A stretch of DNA of 34,717 bases from F1-20-MAGs119 sp040401695 (lineage in GTDB: Bacteria; Actinomycetota; Acidimicrobiia; Acidimicrobiales; Ilumatobacteraceae), in assembly GCA_040401695.1 (NCBI GenBank), contig JBBANY010000019.1, positions 1 to 34,717 of the forward strand, read 5' to 3'. Shown here piece after piece: positions 15,204-23,540 of this stretch. The notes below the pieces were generated by a model that did no database searches, was not told where the DNA came from, and saw nothing but the letters and a program-made list of their open reading frames with translations. How positions within the stretch are numbered: the stretch's first letter is position 1; every line of letters begins with the position of its first letter. The translations under genes were made by a program, and so were the position numbers.

Positions 15204-16063
15204 GTGTGACGCCGGCGCTCGCCGCCGATCTGTTCGAGCCCTACGGCTTCGAGTTCTTCCGCAACGGCACGGTCGTTGCCGTGGCAGCGGGTGCGCTGTG
15301 CGGACTGCTCGGTGTGTTCGTCGTCCTGCGTGGCATGTCGTACATCGGCCACGGTCTGTCGCACGCGGTGTTCGGTGGTGCCGCTGCATCCGCGGTGATG
15401 AATTTCAACTATTTCATCGGTGCCGGTCTGTGGGGAATCGTTTCGGGCGTACTCATCGGTCGTATCGCGCGCCGGCGAATTCTCGGTGCCGACGCGGCAA
15501 TTGGTGTCGTCACCACTGCGTCGTTCGCCGTCGGTCTCGCCCTCCTGAATCGCTACGGCCAGGCCAAGCGCAGCATCGAGGCGGTGCTGTTCGGCAGCGT
15601 TCTCGGCGTGAAGAACGGTGACATCGTCGCCGTGGTGGTCGTCGGTCTGCTCGCGGCTGCGGTCATCATCGTCGGCTACCGACGCTTTCTCTTCTCCACT
15701 TTCGACCCCGAGGTCGCTTCGGTGTCGGGAGTCCGTGTGTCGGTGATGGAGGCGGCGCTCATGGTGATGCTGTCCCTCACGATCCTCGTCACGATGCGGG
15801 TCATCGGGACGTTACTCATTTCCGCACTGCTCGTCATTCCCGCCGCGACCGCTCGAATGCTCACGAATCGCTTCTCACGCATGTTGTGGTTGTCACCCGT
15901 GATCGGCGCGAGCGGGGCGTTTCTCGGCATGAATCTCGCGTACCACACCAACACATCGGCGGCCGCAATGATCATCATCGTGTGCGCCACCGCCTTCAGC
16001 GGCGTGTATTTCGCCTCGGGTCTGCGCGGCAAGCGCCGCATCGCCGCACTAGGGCACCTGTAG
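15200..16063 (+). CDS. Zinc/manganese-type ABC transporter, permease
   Basis: This 287-residue integral membrane permease of the ABC-3 (ZnuB/TroC) family has about eight hydrophobic helices. Family-typical segments include GVFVVLRGMSYIGHGLSHAVFGG near the N-terminus, IEAVLFGSVLGV, and VIGTLLISALLVIPAATARML in the second half, which contains the coupling region. It forms the channel for metal import. GTG 15200 overlaps the ATPase stop as GTGA; a second GTG at 15206 is an equally short alternative. The last 15 bp overlap the 3' end of the convergent S51/CysRS-tail gene, with no room for a terminator between them. Confidence 0.9.
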   Translation: MSVTPALAADLFEPYGFEFFRNGTVVAVAAGALCGLLGVFVVLRGMSYIGHGLSHAVFGGAAASAVMNFNYFIGAGLWGIVSGVLIGRIARRRILGADAAIGVVTTASFAVGLALLNRYGQAKRSIEAVLFGSVLGVKNGDIVAVVVVGLLAAAVIIVGYRRFLFSTFDPEVASVSGVRVSVMEAALMVMLSLTILVTMRVIGTLLISALLVIPAATARMLTNRFSRMLWLSPVIGASGAFLGMNLAYHTNTSAAAMIIIVCATAFSGVYFASGLRGKRRIAALGHL

Positions 16064-17314
16064 CACCCACTCGACCCCGGCGGGCGTGTCGCGCACTTCG
16101 ACCTTTGCCCCGGCCAATGCATCGCGGATGATGTCGGACAGGTCGTAGCGCTTCTCGGCCCGCACGACCTTGCGGATCTCGAGAATCGCCTCGACGTAGG
16201 GCGCCACCGTGGCGCGCGGGTCGGCGAGCCCCGAAGAAGCGGCCTCACCCAGTTTCAGGATCATTCCGCGGAACGTGTCGCGGGCGAAGTCGCCGTCGGT
16301 TCCGGTCACCGTGTCGGCGGACCACTGGCGGATGTCGGCTTCGAGGTCGAGGACCGCGCGCGTCGCGGCCGACGAATCGTGCGCAGCGAGTGCCGCGTCG
16401 AATTTCGCCTTGCGTGCCTCGGCGGCGCCACGCAGCGAATCGGGTGCGCCGCCTTCCGCGTTCGTGGTTGTCGGTGCCGCAGCGGTGGCCGCCGGGGGTG
16501 GTGTGACAGCACTTGCACCGTCGCGCGGATCCTGGAGAAGTGCGAGCGGAATCGTCTCTCCGGAGGCGAACGTGCGTGATGCACCATCGACGCGGAGGGT
16601 GACGACCCCGTTGCCGACGACGCGGGCAGCCGCCGCATCGAAATCGATGACGAGGCCCGTGTGTTCGTCGACGCCGAGGACGTACTCGGGCGTGTCGAGT
16701 TCTGCTTCGAGGGCGACGAGTCGACGCTCGCCGAGGTAGCAAAAGCGCGTGTCGTGATGACCGCCTTCGGCGTTGTTGTAGTGGGGGATCACAACCGCGG
16801 GAATGCCGAGGTCCCCGAGCAGGTTCAGGCCATCGAGCCAATACGGCTCTTCGCCGCACTTGTAGATCTCGTAGACCGGGACCGTGCGTGAACCGAGTGT
16901 GAGCGCGGCCGCCGACGCGAACGTGACGACACCACCGGTACGAATCTTCGTGTGCAGGAGGTCGGGGATCGTCGTGTCTTTCCACTGGCGCAGTGCATAG
17001 GTGGGGGAGCCCGGACCGGCGAACACGTAGTTCGCGTCGGCCAACGAGTTGAGACCGTGCTGGAGCGTCACGGGATCGGCACCGTCGATGCGGCCGAGTC
17101 CCGCCGGGGTAATCGTCACGTTCACGCTCGTCTTGAAGTACTCGACGGCACGCGAGGCAAGCTCAGGAGCGTTCTCCTGGAATCCGTAGGGCGTGTCGAG
17201 AAGCACCGCGGAGGTCGACCCGAGACGGCCGACGAGTTCGCGGTGCACCTTCACCATCGTCGGGGCGGTCTCGCCCGAACCCATGATCGTCAGTATCCGT
17301 GGAAGTGATGTCAT
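16049..17314 (-). CDS. Peptidase-S51-like domain fused to a cysteinyl-tRNA-synthetase-like C-terminal domain
   Basis: The protein has 421 residues in two parts. Residues 1-262 resemble peptidase S51 (cyanophycinase/peptidase E, class I glutamine amidotransferase fold): GSGETAPTM, GPGSPTYALRQW (102-111), a nucleophile-type loop TFASAAALTLG with Ser134, IPHYNN with His178, and GVDEHTGLVID (D216, E217). The usual G-x-S-A-G elbow is A-S-A-A here. A Pro/Ala/Thr linker covers about 263-295. Residues 296-421 look like the C-terminal region of cysteinyl-tRNA synthetase: a helical block, then KRYDLSDIIRDAL and VEVRDTPAGVEWVL, which matches the synthetase ending RD-L...G-x-x-x-x-D-x-P-x-G-x-x-W. The catalytic tRNA-synthetase domain (HIGH, KMSKS) is absent. 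ATG 17314 overlaps the upstream hydrolase stop (ATGA). The function is unknown. The fusion may bind RNA or a cysteine-bearing peptide, which is inference. Confidence 0.75.
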   Translation of the reverse strand: MTSLPRILTIMGSGETAPTMVKVHRELVGRLGSTSAVLLDTPYGFQENAPELASRAVEYFKTSVNVTITPAGLGRIDGADPVTLQHGLNSLADANYVFAGPGSPTYALRQWKDTTIPDLLHTKIRTGGVVTFASAAALTLGSRTVPVYEIYKCGEEPYWLDGLNLLGDLGIPAVVIPHYNNAEGGHHDTRFCYLGERRLVALEAELDTPEYVLGVDEHTGLVIDFDAAAARVVGNGVVTLRVDGASRTFASGETIPLALLQDPRDGASAVTPPPAATAAAPTTTNAEGGAPDSLRGAAEARKAKFDAALAAHDSSAATRAVLDLEADIRQWSADTVTGTDGDFARDTFRGMILKLGEAASSGLADPRATVAPYVEAILEIRKVVRAEKRYDLSDIIRDALAGAKVEVRDTPAGVEWVLQVP

Positions 17315-18192
17315 GAAAACAGACCGCCTTGCGTTTCCGCGTGCAATTCTTGCGCCACGCGCAGCGGGTGTTGCGCATGCAGGTCGTGGTCGGCGCCGTG
17401 GTACCAGGACACGCCCCCGCGCCGCAGCAATCGCACCGCGCGTTCCACCGCTTCGCGCTTGTCGGCGGCCCAGCCACGCGTATGGCGATCGTCGTCGGCG
17501 ACTGCGGGCATGAAGAGTACCGGGACTTCGATGTCGGGAAACAGCGACTCGGGCTCGTGTTCCCACAGACCTCGGAGGATCTTCATGTGCCTCTCGCGCG
17601 ACAGCCAAGGTCGGATGGTTCCGTCGGCGAGGACCTCCATGTTGGCGAGCGACCCCGCGATGCCTTCCTCCGGCCAGTCGGGGTGAGCCGAGCGCATCGC
17701 AGACTCGAGCCTGCTTGCGGCCATGCCGAGAAGGTTGGGCGGCGCGAGCTGTGCTGCGCAGTCGTTCCAGTCGGGAAAGTGGCGACGCAGGTGGATGGTG
17801 CCGCCATCGACGGCCACGACCCCACGCACCGACGCCGGTGAACGGTGCGCAAGCTCGACGACGACGTTGGCGCCCCATGACTGACCGGCGACGACCGGGC
17901 GTTCGAAGCCGAGCGCAGCGATGAGCAGTTCAAGGTCGTGTGCGACCGTCGCCATGTCGAACCCGCTGTCGGGTTTGGTGCTGCGGCCATGACCGCGCTG
18001 ATCGATGGCGACGACCGCGTGTCCCAACTCTGCAAGATGTCGAGCGACGCCATCCCACAGGCGGGCGTTCGAGGCGAGACCGTGGACGAGCACGAACGGT
18101 GTTGCCTCCGTCGGGGTGTGTCCGCCCCAAAAGACGCAGTGCAGGTCGAGGTCCCCACGCACGGAGACCATTTCACTGCGCGGTGCAATCAC
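17311..18192 (-). CDS. Alpha/beta hydrolase
   Basis: This alpha/beta-hydrolase-fold protein has 293 residues from GTG 18192. Its oxyanion motif is HGLASN (38-43), followed by IDQRGHGRS and the nucleophile elbow GQSWGA with Ser105. The likely catalytic His is near residue 269 (GADHDLHAQHP). GQSWGG/A elbows occur in epoxide hydrolase- and haloperoxidase-like members as well as esterases, so the reaction cannot be fixed. The start is unsure: ATG 18171 would shorten it by seven codons, and a longer TTG start abuts the divergent LarE gene. I prefer GTG 18192 because MIAPRSEMVSVRG matches the usual N-terminal strand of such proteins. Its stop overlaps the start of the S51/CysRS-tail gene, so the two are probably made together. 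Confidence 0.82.
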   Translation of the reverse strand: MIAPRSEMVSVRGDLDLHCVFWGGHTPTEATPFVLVHGLASNARLWDGVARHLAELGHAVVAIDQRGHGRSTKPDSGFDMATVAHDLELLIAALGFERPVVAGQSWGANVVVELAHRSPASVRGVVAVDGGTIHLRRHFPDWNDCAAQLAPPNLLGMAASRLESAMRSAHPDWPEEGIAGSLANMEVLADGTIRPWLSRERHMKILRGLWEHEPESLFPDIEVPVLFMPAVADDDRHTRGWAADKREAVERAVRLLRRGGVSWYHGADHDLHAQHPLRVAQELHAETQGGLFS

Positions 18193-18239
18193 CCGATGAG
18201 TTTCGCACGGCACGGGATGAATGGCACGATGGAAGCACA

Positions 18240-19070
18240 ATGAACGGATCCAACGGGGGTGTCGCGCTCGACGAAATCCTGACGCGTCTCGGTCGCGTCG
18301 TGGTTGCGTTCAGCGGCGGGGCGGATTCGGCATTTCTGGCCGCGCGCGCGACACGACTGCTCGGCCGGGACAACGTTCTGTGCGTGACCGCCGTGTCGGC
18401 GTCGCTCGCCGCGTCGGAAGAGCGCGACTGTGGCGCGCTCGCGCGCGAGTGGGACCTCAATTGGCGTGCGGTGAGCACCGACGAAACGTCTCGGCCCGCG
18501 TACATCGCAAACGAGGGCGACAGGTGCTTTCACTGCAAGGACGAATTGATGGACGTTCTCGTGCCGATTGCCGCCGAGCGTGGTGCCACGATCGTGCTCG
18601 GCGTGAACGTCGACGACCTCGGCGATCACCGACCCGGCCAGCGCGCGGCCGAGGCAAAGGGTGCGAAATTCCCGATGGTCGAAGCCGGACTCTCGAAAGC
18701 CGACGTTCGTGAATTGTCGCGCGCGATGGGTTTGCGCACGTGGGACAAACCGGCAGCTGCCTGTCTCGCGAGTCGCGTGCCCTACGGAACGCCGGTGACC
18801 GTGGGCTTGTTGGGCCGCATCGACCGCGCCGAGGCCGCATTGCGTGACGTGCTCTCCGGCGCGGGCATCACGTCGGGAAACCTCCGCGTGCGTCATGCCG
18901 GCGACACCGTGCGCATCGAAGTCGACCCGGCTGTCTTCCCCGCCATTGCCGCGCATCACGAACAGGTGGTCGCCGCTCTCGAGGCGGTGGGCTACCGCTA
19001 CGTGACGCTCGATCTGGCGGGTTTCCGTTCGGGAAACCTCAATTGGGCACTCCGCTCCGAGTCACCGTAG
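18240..19070 (+). CDS. larE: LarE-like ATP-dependent sulfur transferase
   Basis: This 276-residue PP-loop protein closely follows LarE, which adds sulfur to the pyridinium precursor of the nickel-pincer nucleotide cofactor. The PP-loop is SGGADS (25-30). RCFHCKDEL (Cys96, Cys99), GVNVDDLGDHRPGQRAA and WDKPAAACLASRVPYG follow. Cys175 in ACLASR aligns with the cysteine that the lactobacillus enzyme sacrifices as sulfur donor. The two cysteines of CFHC plus Cys175 leave open a cluster-based, catalytic variant as described for some LarE proteins. ATG 18240 has a GGAAG site 4 nt upstream. larA, larB and larC are not in the window, so the cofactor's user is unknown. The gene is divergent from the hydrolase and is followed by an F420 enzyme 35 bp downstream. 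Confidence 0.88.
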   Translation: MNGSNGGVALDEILTRLGRVVVAFSGGADSAFLAARATRLLGRDNVLCVTAVSASLAASEERDCGALAREWDLNWRAVSTDETSRPAYIANEGDRCFHCKDELMDVLVPIAAERGATIVLGVNVDDLGDHRPGQRAAEAKGAKFPMVEAGLSKADVRELSRAMGLRTWDKPAAACLASRVPYGTPVTVGLLGRIDRAEAALRDVLSGAGITSGNLRVRHAGDTVRIEVDPAVFPAIAAHHEQVVAALEAVGYRYVTLDLAGFRSGNLNWALRSESP

Positions 19071-19105
19071 GGTTGGCGCGTCAGCCTGATCTTTCTGGGG
19101 GAAAC

Positions 19106-20158
19106 ATGAAGTTGTCGATGATGATCAACTACGCCGGTGGTTTCAAGGAAGCCGCACAGCGCGTGGTCGAGTTGGAAAAGGCCGGCCTTGACCAGGTCTG
19201 GATCGCCGAGGCCTACAGTTTCGATGCGATCTCGCAGGTGGGTTACCTCGCAGCAATCACGAACCGCGTCGAAATCGGCACCGGCATCGTCAACGTGTAC
19301 TCGCGTTCGGCCGCCCTGATGGCGATGACCGCCGCCGGGTGCGACTACGTGAGCGACGGTCGTTTCATCCTCGGACTCGGTGCATCGGGCCCGCAGGTCG
19401 TCGAAGGCTTTCACGGCATTCCCTACGAGAAGCCGATGCAGCGCATCAAGGAGTACATCGAGGTGTGCCGCACGGTGTGGAAGCGCGAGCCGCTGAACTA
19501 TCAGGGCCAGACGGTGCAGGCGCCGTTGCCCGCAGGTGTCGGCACGGGTCTCGGCAAGCCGCTGAAGCTGATCAATCACCCGAAGCGCGCCGACATCCCC
19601 GTGTGGTGGGCAAGCCTCAAGGGTCTCAGCGTCGAGGCGACGGCCGAGCTCGCCGACGGTTGGCTGCCGATCATGTTCGTTCCCGAGAAATTCGACCGCG
19701 TGTGGGGCGAGCAGTTGAAAGCGGGTCTCGCGAAGCGCAGCCCCGAACTCGGCACCCTCGACATCGGTGCCGGTGGCATCCTCGCGATCGGCGACGACAA
19801 CGTCGGCGACAAGAAGTCGAAGATCCTCGACATGGTGCGTCCGAACAGCGCGCTGTACATCGGCGGAATGGGTGCGCGCGGCAAGAACTTCTACAACGAC
19901 ATCTGTCGTGCGTACGGCTACGAGGACGAGGCGAAGATCATCCAGGATCTCTATCTCGACGGCAAGAAGGAAGAAGCCGCGGCAAACGTGCCGACCGAGA
20001 TGCTCGAGTTGACGAACCTCGTCGGCCCGAAGGGTTTCATCGCCGAGCGCGTCGCGGCGTTCAAGGAAGCGGGAGTCACCGTGTTGAGCGTGAACCCCGT
20101 CGGCCCCGATGCCGTGAACCAGATCGAAACTCTGCGCGACATCGTCGACAGTCTCTGA
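19106..20158 (+). CDS. LLM-class F420-dependent oxidoreductase (Rv3520c-like)
   Basis: This 350-residue luciferase-like TIM-barrel protein fits the Rv3520c-type F420-dependent subfamily. Signatures are YAGGFKEAAQRV near the start, VWIAEAYSFDAISQVGYLAA, LGLGASGPQVVEGFHGIPY and GTGLGKPLKLINHP. It should bind reduced F420 and act on an unidentified organic substrate in the cytosol. ATG 19106 has a good TGGGGGAA ribosome site (19096-19103); a longer in-frame start at 19043 would overlap LarE and is rejected. A TAGGGT stretch at 19068-19073, over the LarE stop, could be an internal promoter, but this is weak. The beta-lactamase-fold hydrolase follows 11 bp downstream, so the two are likely one transcript. 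Confidence 0.9.
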   Translation: MKLSMMINYAGGFKEAAQRVVELEKAGLDQVWIAEAYSFDAISQVGYLAAITNRVEIGTGIVNVYSRSAALMAMTAAGCDYVSDGRFILGLGASGPQVVEGFHGIPYEKPMQRIKEYIEVCRTVWKREPLNYQGQTVQAPLPAGVGTGLGKPLKLINHPKRADIPVWWASLKGLSVEATAELADGWLPIMFVPEKFDRVWGEQLKAGLAKRSPELGTLDIGAGGILAIGDDNVGDKKSKILDMVRPNSALYIGGMGARGKNFYNDICRAYGYEDEAKIIQDLYLDGKKEEAAANVPTEMLELTNLVGPKGFIAERVAAFKEAGVTVLSVNPVGPDAVNQIETLRDIVDSL

Positions 20159-20169
20159 CGGAGAAGGCG

Positions 20170-21366
20170 ATGACGCACGCGGTCCCGGTGTCCGGTTCGT
20201 GTGAACCGGGCTGGGAGGGCGTGCGTGCGGCAATCGAATCGAACTTCGCATCGACCGGTGAAATCGGCTGCAGCGTGGCGGTCTTTCATCGTGGGCGGCC
20301 CGTGGTCGACCTGGTGGCAGGTTGGGTCGACCAGGAACGCACCGTTCCCTACACGGCCGACAACCTGCAGGTGGTCTTCAGCACGACGAAAGGCATCGCG
20401 GCGACGGCGCTCGCGATGTGTGTCGACCGTGGTCTCGTCGACTACCACAGGCCCGTGTCGCACTACTGGCCCGAGTTCGGTGCGCATGGCAAGGAGGGCG
20501 TGACCGTTGCGCAGATGGTGTCGCATCGTGCGGGTGTCTACACGATCGACGAAACCCTCGGCCTCGAGGAGATTCTCGACGACGTGCGCATTGCGCGTGC
20601 GCTTGCCGATACAAAGCCACGCTGGGAGCCCGGAACGGCCCACGGCTACCACGCCCTGACCTACGGGTGGCTCGTCGGTGAACTCGTTCGTCGCGTGGAC
20701 GGCCGCGACATCGGGCGCTTCGTGAACGAAGAGATCGCGGCGCCGCTCGGCGTCGACCTGCACATCGGCCTACCCGACCGTCTGCACCATCGTGTGGCTC
20801 CGCTGATGCAAGAGAAGTCGAAGTCGGCCGGCGGGGCTGAGAGTGCCGAGGCGAAGGCAGCGCGTGAATTGATCGAACGAATGCTCGGCCCGGACACTCC
20901 CGGCGGCCAGGCGCTGTCGCTGTCGGGAATGTGGACCGGTGAAGGTCTCTTCAACCGGCCCGAGGTTCTGCGGGCACAGATACCCGCCGCGGGTGCGGCG
21001 ACGAACGCCAGGTCTCTGGCCACGATGTACGCCGCACTGCAGACCCCCGTCAATGGTGTGCAGTTGTTGTCGAACGCGGCGTTGGCCGCCGCGACCGCCA
21101 ACCAAACACCCGTGAACGAGGGCGACAAGTGCCTCATCATGCCGACCGTTTTCTCGATGGGTTACATGATGCACAGCATCTTCACGCAGTACGCCGGGCC
21201 GGGAAGCTTCGGCCATCCCGGGTTCGGTGGATCCGTTGCTTTCCTGCAACCCGAGCGTGAACTGGCGTTCGGCTACGCGATGAATGCGCTTGCGGCGAAT
21301 CTCGCCGGTGACGGCCGCGCGCAGGCGCTCATTGATGCTGCTGTTCGCTGCGCAGACGCTGCCTGA
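20170..21366 (+). CDS. Serine beta-lactamase-fold hydrolase (esterase EstB / class C-like)
   Basis: This 398-residue member of the beta-lactamase/esterase fold has the catalytic SxxK tetrad as S71-T-T-K74 in VFSTTKGIAATAL. The second active-site element is in GYHALTYGWLVGELVRR, and GHPGFGGSVAFLQPE near residue 350 stands for the KTG-like strand. There is no signal peptide, so it likely works inside the cell. Relatives of this kind are carboxylesterases rather than true antibiotic-hydrolysing enzymes. ATG 20170 follows GGAGAAGG. It is probably co-transcribed with the Rv3520c-like gene. The last 38 bp overlap the convergent MFS gene. The substrate is unknown; an ester or lactone from the same pathway would fit. 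Confidence 0.87.
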   Translation: MTHAVPVSGSCEPGWEGVRAAIESNFASTGEIGCSVAVFHRGRPVVDLVAGWVDQERTVPYTADNLQVVFSTTKGIAATALAMCVDRGLVDYHRPVSHYWPEFGAHGKEGVTVAQMVSHRAGVYTIDETLGLEEILDDVRIARALADTKPRWEPGTAHGYHALTYGWLVGELVRRVDGRDIGRFVNEEIAAPLGVDLHIGLPDRLHHRVAPLMQEKSKSAGGAESAEAKAARELIERMLGPDTPGGQALSLSGMWTGEGLFNRPEVLRAQIPAAGAATNARSLATMYAALQTPVNGVQLLSNAALAAATANQTPVNEGDKCLIMPTVFSMGYMMHSIFTQYAGPGSFGHPGFGGSVAFLQPERELAFGYAMNALAANLAGDGRAQALIDAAVRCADAA

Positions 21367-22564
21367 TCGGTGTCGTGACGACCAAATAGATCGTGCCGGC
21401 AATGGCCGCCAGGACGGCAAAGACCGCGATCGTGGCGCGCACGCCGATTGCATCGGAGACGACGCCGGAGAGCGCGCTCGTGATCGACAGCGTCAGCGTG
21501 ACGATCGCAAAGTCACCCGCAAGAACGCGTCCGCGAACTTCGTCGGGGGCGCGCATCTGCAAGCCGTACGAACTGAGCACCCATTGGGCACCACCGCCGA
21601 AGTGGGCGAGTGCCACGAGCACGGCGGCAACGGCGATGTGGGGGCTGATCGAGGCACCCAAATAGAAGCCTGAGAACAACAAACCTGCGATGCCGCAGGT
21701 GAGCAGCAAGCGCTCGAGATTGCCCTTCACGAGGCGCGCCGCGACCAGCGGCCCGAGACCCGATCCGATGCCACGCGCACCGATGAGAAGGCCACGTCCC
21801 GAGTCACCCGCCTTGAACGCGTCGGACGCGAGAACGGCGAGCTGGCTGACGATGCCGGCGCCGATTGCGAACGTCGTCTTCGAAGCGACGAGGGCGAGGA
21901 TGACGCTGTCGCGACGCGCGAGCTGAACGGCCTCGCGCATGTCGGCGAGTGGACGTACCCGCCGTCCACCGGCACGCTGTGCCCGTTCCTCTTGCATCGG
22001 GGTGCGGATCGCCGAGAACAGCACGCCCGCGATCACGAAGCTCACAGCGTCGGCAACGAAAGCGGCCTCGCGGCCGAAAGTTTGCGCGAAGACGCCGCCG
22101 AGGCCCGCGCCGACCGCGAGCATCACGCCCCATGTCGCGCCGAGCAGTGAGTTCGCCTTGCTCAGCTCTTCGGCATTGCGTGCGAGGTTCGGAATCGCGG
22201 CGTTGCTTGCAGGGCCGACGAACGAGGCAAGTGCGGCGATCAGCGCCTGGCAGACGAGTGCGATCCAGATGCGGCCGTCCGAAGACCCGAGCAAGCCGAG
22301 GGCACACACTGCCTGTGCCGCGGACACGGCAACGAGAAGTGTGCGCCTGTCGTACCGGTCCGCGGCCGGGCCGGCGATCGGTGACGCGAGGAACGACGGC
22401 AACGAAAAGGCGACGTAGACGAGCGAAACCAGGAACTTCGAATCGGTGGCGTCGTCGACGAGGCCCGCGAGAGCGACGAAGGTGAACCAGTCCCCGAGGT
22501 ACGACACCACTTGGGCGAAGAACAACAGGCGAATGTCGCGGTTTTCCCGCAGCAGTTTCAGCAC
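21329..22564 (-). CDS. MFS transporter (EntS/MFS_3-like efflux type)
   Basis: This 411-residue polytopic membrane protein of the major facilitator superfamily has about 12 hydrophobic segments. The N-terminal RLLFFAQVVSYLGDWFTFVAL and the motif-A loop AGPAADRYDRRTLL are typical of the MFS_3 group that includes enterobactin exporter EntS and macrolide efflux pumps. A basic cytosolic loop (QEERAQRAGGRRVRPL) separates the two halves. It probably exports a small molecule using proton motive force; the cargo is unknown. GTG 22564 shares one base with the TAG stop of the upstream flavoprotein gene (TAGTG), so translation is tightly coupled. The 3' end overlaps the beta-lactamase-fold gene by 38 bp. 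Confidence 0.88.
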   Translation of the reverse strand: MLKLLRENRDIRLLFFAQVVSYLGDWFTFVALAGLVDDATDSKFLVSLVYVAFSLPSFLASPIAGPAADRYDRRTLLVAVSAAQAVCALGLLGSSDGRIWIALVCQALIAALASFVGPASNAAIPNLARNAEELSKANSLLGATWGVMLAVGAGLGGVFAQTFGREAAFVADAVSFVIAGVLFSAIRTPMQEERAQRAGGRRVRPLADMREAVQLARRDSVILALVASKTTFAIGAGIVSQLAVLASDAFKAGDSGRGLLIGARGIGSGLGPLVAARLVKGNLERLLLTCGIAGLLFSGFYLGASISPHIAVAAVLVALAHFGGGAQWVLSSYGLQMRAPDEVRGRVLAGDFAIVTLTLSITSALSGVVSDAIGVRATIAVFAVLAAIAGTIYLVVTTPIRQRLRSEQQHQ

Positions 22565-23526
22565 TAGAGGAACTTCTGCGACCCGCGCAGCACCCGTTCG
22601 GCCTCGGCGACGATGTCGCGAACGATCTGCGCGGCGGGCACAAGTGACGTGATGGCGCCGACGCCCTGTCCGCAGGGCATGAACTCCCGGTTCGTGTCAA
22701 CGACCGTGTCACTCGGAGCGCCGAGGTGGTTGGCTCCCTCTTTCATCGAATGAATCGCCTGGTCGGGAAACTTGCGGAGCTCTTCGGGGTGTTGCTCGTA
22801 GTGGTTCGTCCAGTCGTTGCGCACGACGCGGCACGTCTTGCCCGTGAATCCGCGCGAGACGACGGTGCCGTCTTCGGGCGTGGCGATGAGCGTCTCTTTG
22901 TATCCGCGCACCGCACGCGCCTCGGGTGTGGCAATGAAACGCGTCCCGACCCAGACCGCATCCGCGCCGAGAGCGAGAGATGCGGCGAGTCCACGGCCGT
23001 CGAACAGGCCGCCTGCGGCGACGACGGGAACCTTCGCGCCGACTGCATCGACGACCTGGGGAACCAGGGCCATCGTTGCAACGGTGCCGGTATGGCCGCC
23101 GCCTTCCGTGCCCTGGGCGACGACGAAGTCACAGCCACTCGCCACGGCTGCCTCGGCATGACGCACCTTGCCGCACATCGAGCCGACGAGAACGTTGTGC
23201 TTGTGGAGGTAGTCGATCGCATCGCGCGGCACACCGAGACCCGCCACGAAGATGCGGGCGCCACCTTCGACGACCGCTCTCACGCCTTCTTCGATCTGGG
23301 TGGGAAGAGCGGCCAACAGGTCGACTCCGAACGGCTTCGCAGTGATCGTCTTGACCCGGGCCATTTCGTCGACGAGTTCGTCGGTCTTCATCGTCGAAGC
23401 GCCAAAAGTGCCGATACCGCCGGCCTCGGACACCGCGCCGACGAGGTCGCTGTACGAGACGCCACCCATGCCGGCGAGCATGACCGGGTGTTCGATGTCA
23501 AAGAGTTCCGTGATTCGCGTGCGCAT
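22564..23526 (-). CDS. Nitronate monooxygenase-like FMN protein
   Basis: This 320-residue FMN-binding TIM-barrel protein belongs to the nitronate monooxygenase / 2-nitropropane dioxygenase family. PVMLAGMGGVSYSDLVGAVSEAGGIG opens the barrel. AQGTEGGGHTG carries the conserved His145, and GGLFDGRGLAASLALGADAVWVGTRF forms the FMN phosphate site. Members oxidise alkyl nitronates or act as enoyl-reductase or quinone-reductase relatives, so the exact reaction is open. ATG 23526 lies 14 bp after the stop of the geranylgeranyl-reductase-like gene, and the MFS gene overlaps its stop, giving a three-gene operon. The context of two flavoproteins and an exporter suggests processing and export of a small metabolite, which is inference. 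Confidence 0.88.
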   Translation of the reverse strand: MRTRITELFDIEHPVMLAGMGGVSYSDLVGAVSEAGGIGTFGASTMKTDELVDEMARVKTITAKPFGVDLLAALPTQIEEGVRAVVEGGARIFVAGLGVPRDAIDYLHKHNVLVGSMCGKVRHAEAAVASGCDFVVAQGTEGGGHTGTVATMALVPQVVDAVGAKVPVVAAGGLFDGRGLAASLALGADAVWVGTRFIATPEARAVRGYKETLIATPEDGTVVSRGFTGKTCRVVRNDWTNHYEQHPEELRKFPDQAIHSMKEGANHLGAPSDTVVDTNREFMPCGQGVGAITSLVPAAQIVRDIVAEAERVLRGSQKFL

Positions 23527-23540
23527 GGCGCCAACCTACA

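Noticed and set aside
16049..16430. Calling the C-terminal part a working cysteinyl-tRNA synthetase
   Set aside because: There is no HIGH or KMSKS motif and no room for the catalytic Rossmann domain.
17315..17878. Arg-rich N-terminal extension of the S51/CysRS-tail frame back to 17878
   Set aside because: It lies antisense-frame over the hydrolase gene, is full of Arg/Pro/Gly with no protein-like pattern, and ATG 17314 gives a clean fold start with an ATGA overlap.
20170..21366. Antibiotic-resistance beta-lactamase
   Set aside because: There is no signal peptide, the context is catabolic, and the motifs fit esterase-type members of the fold better.
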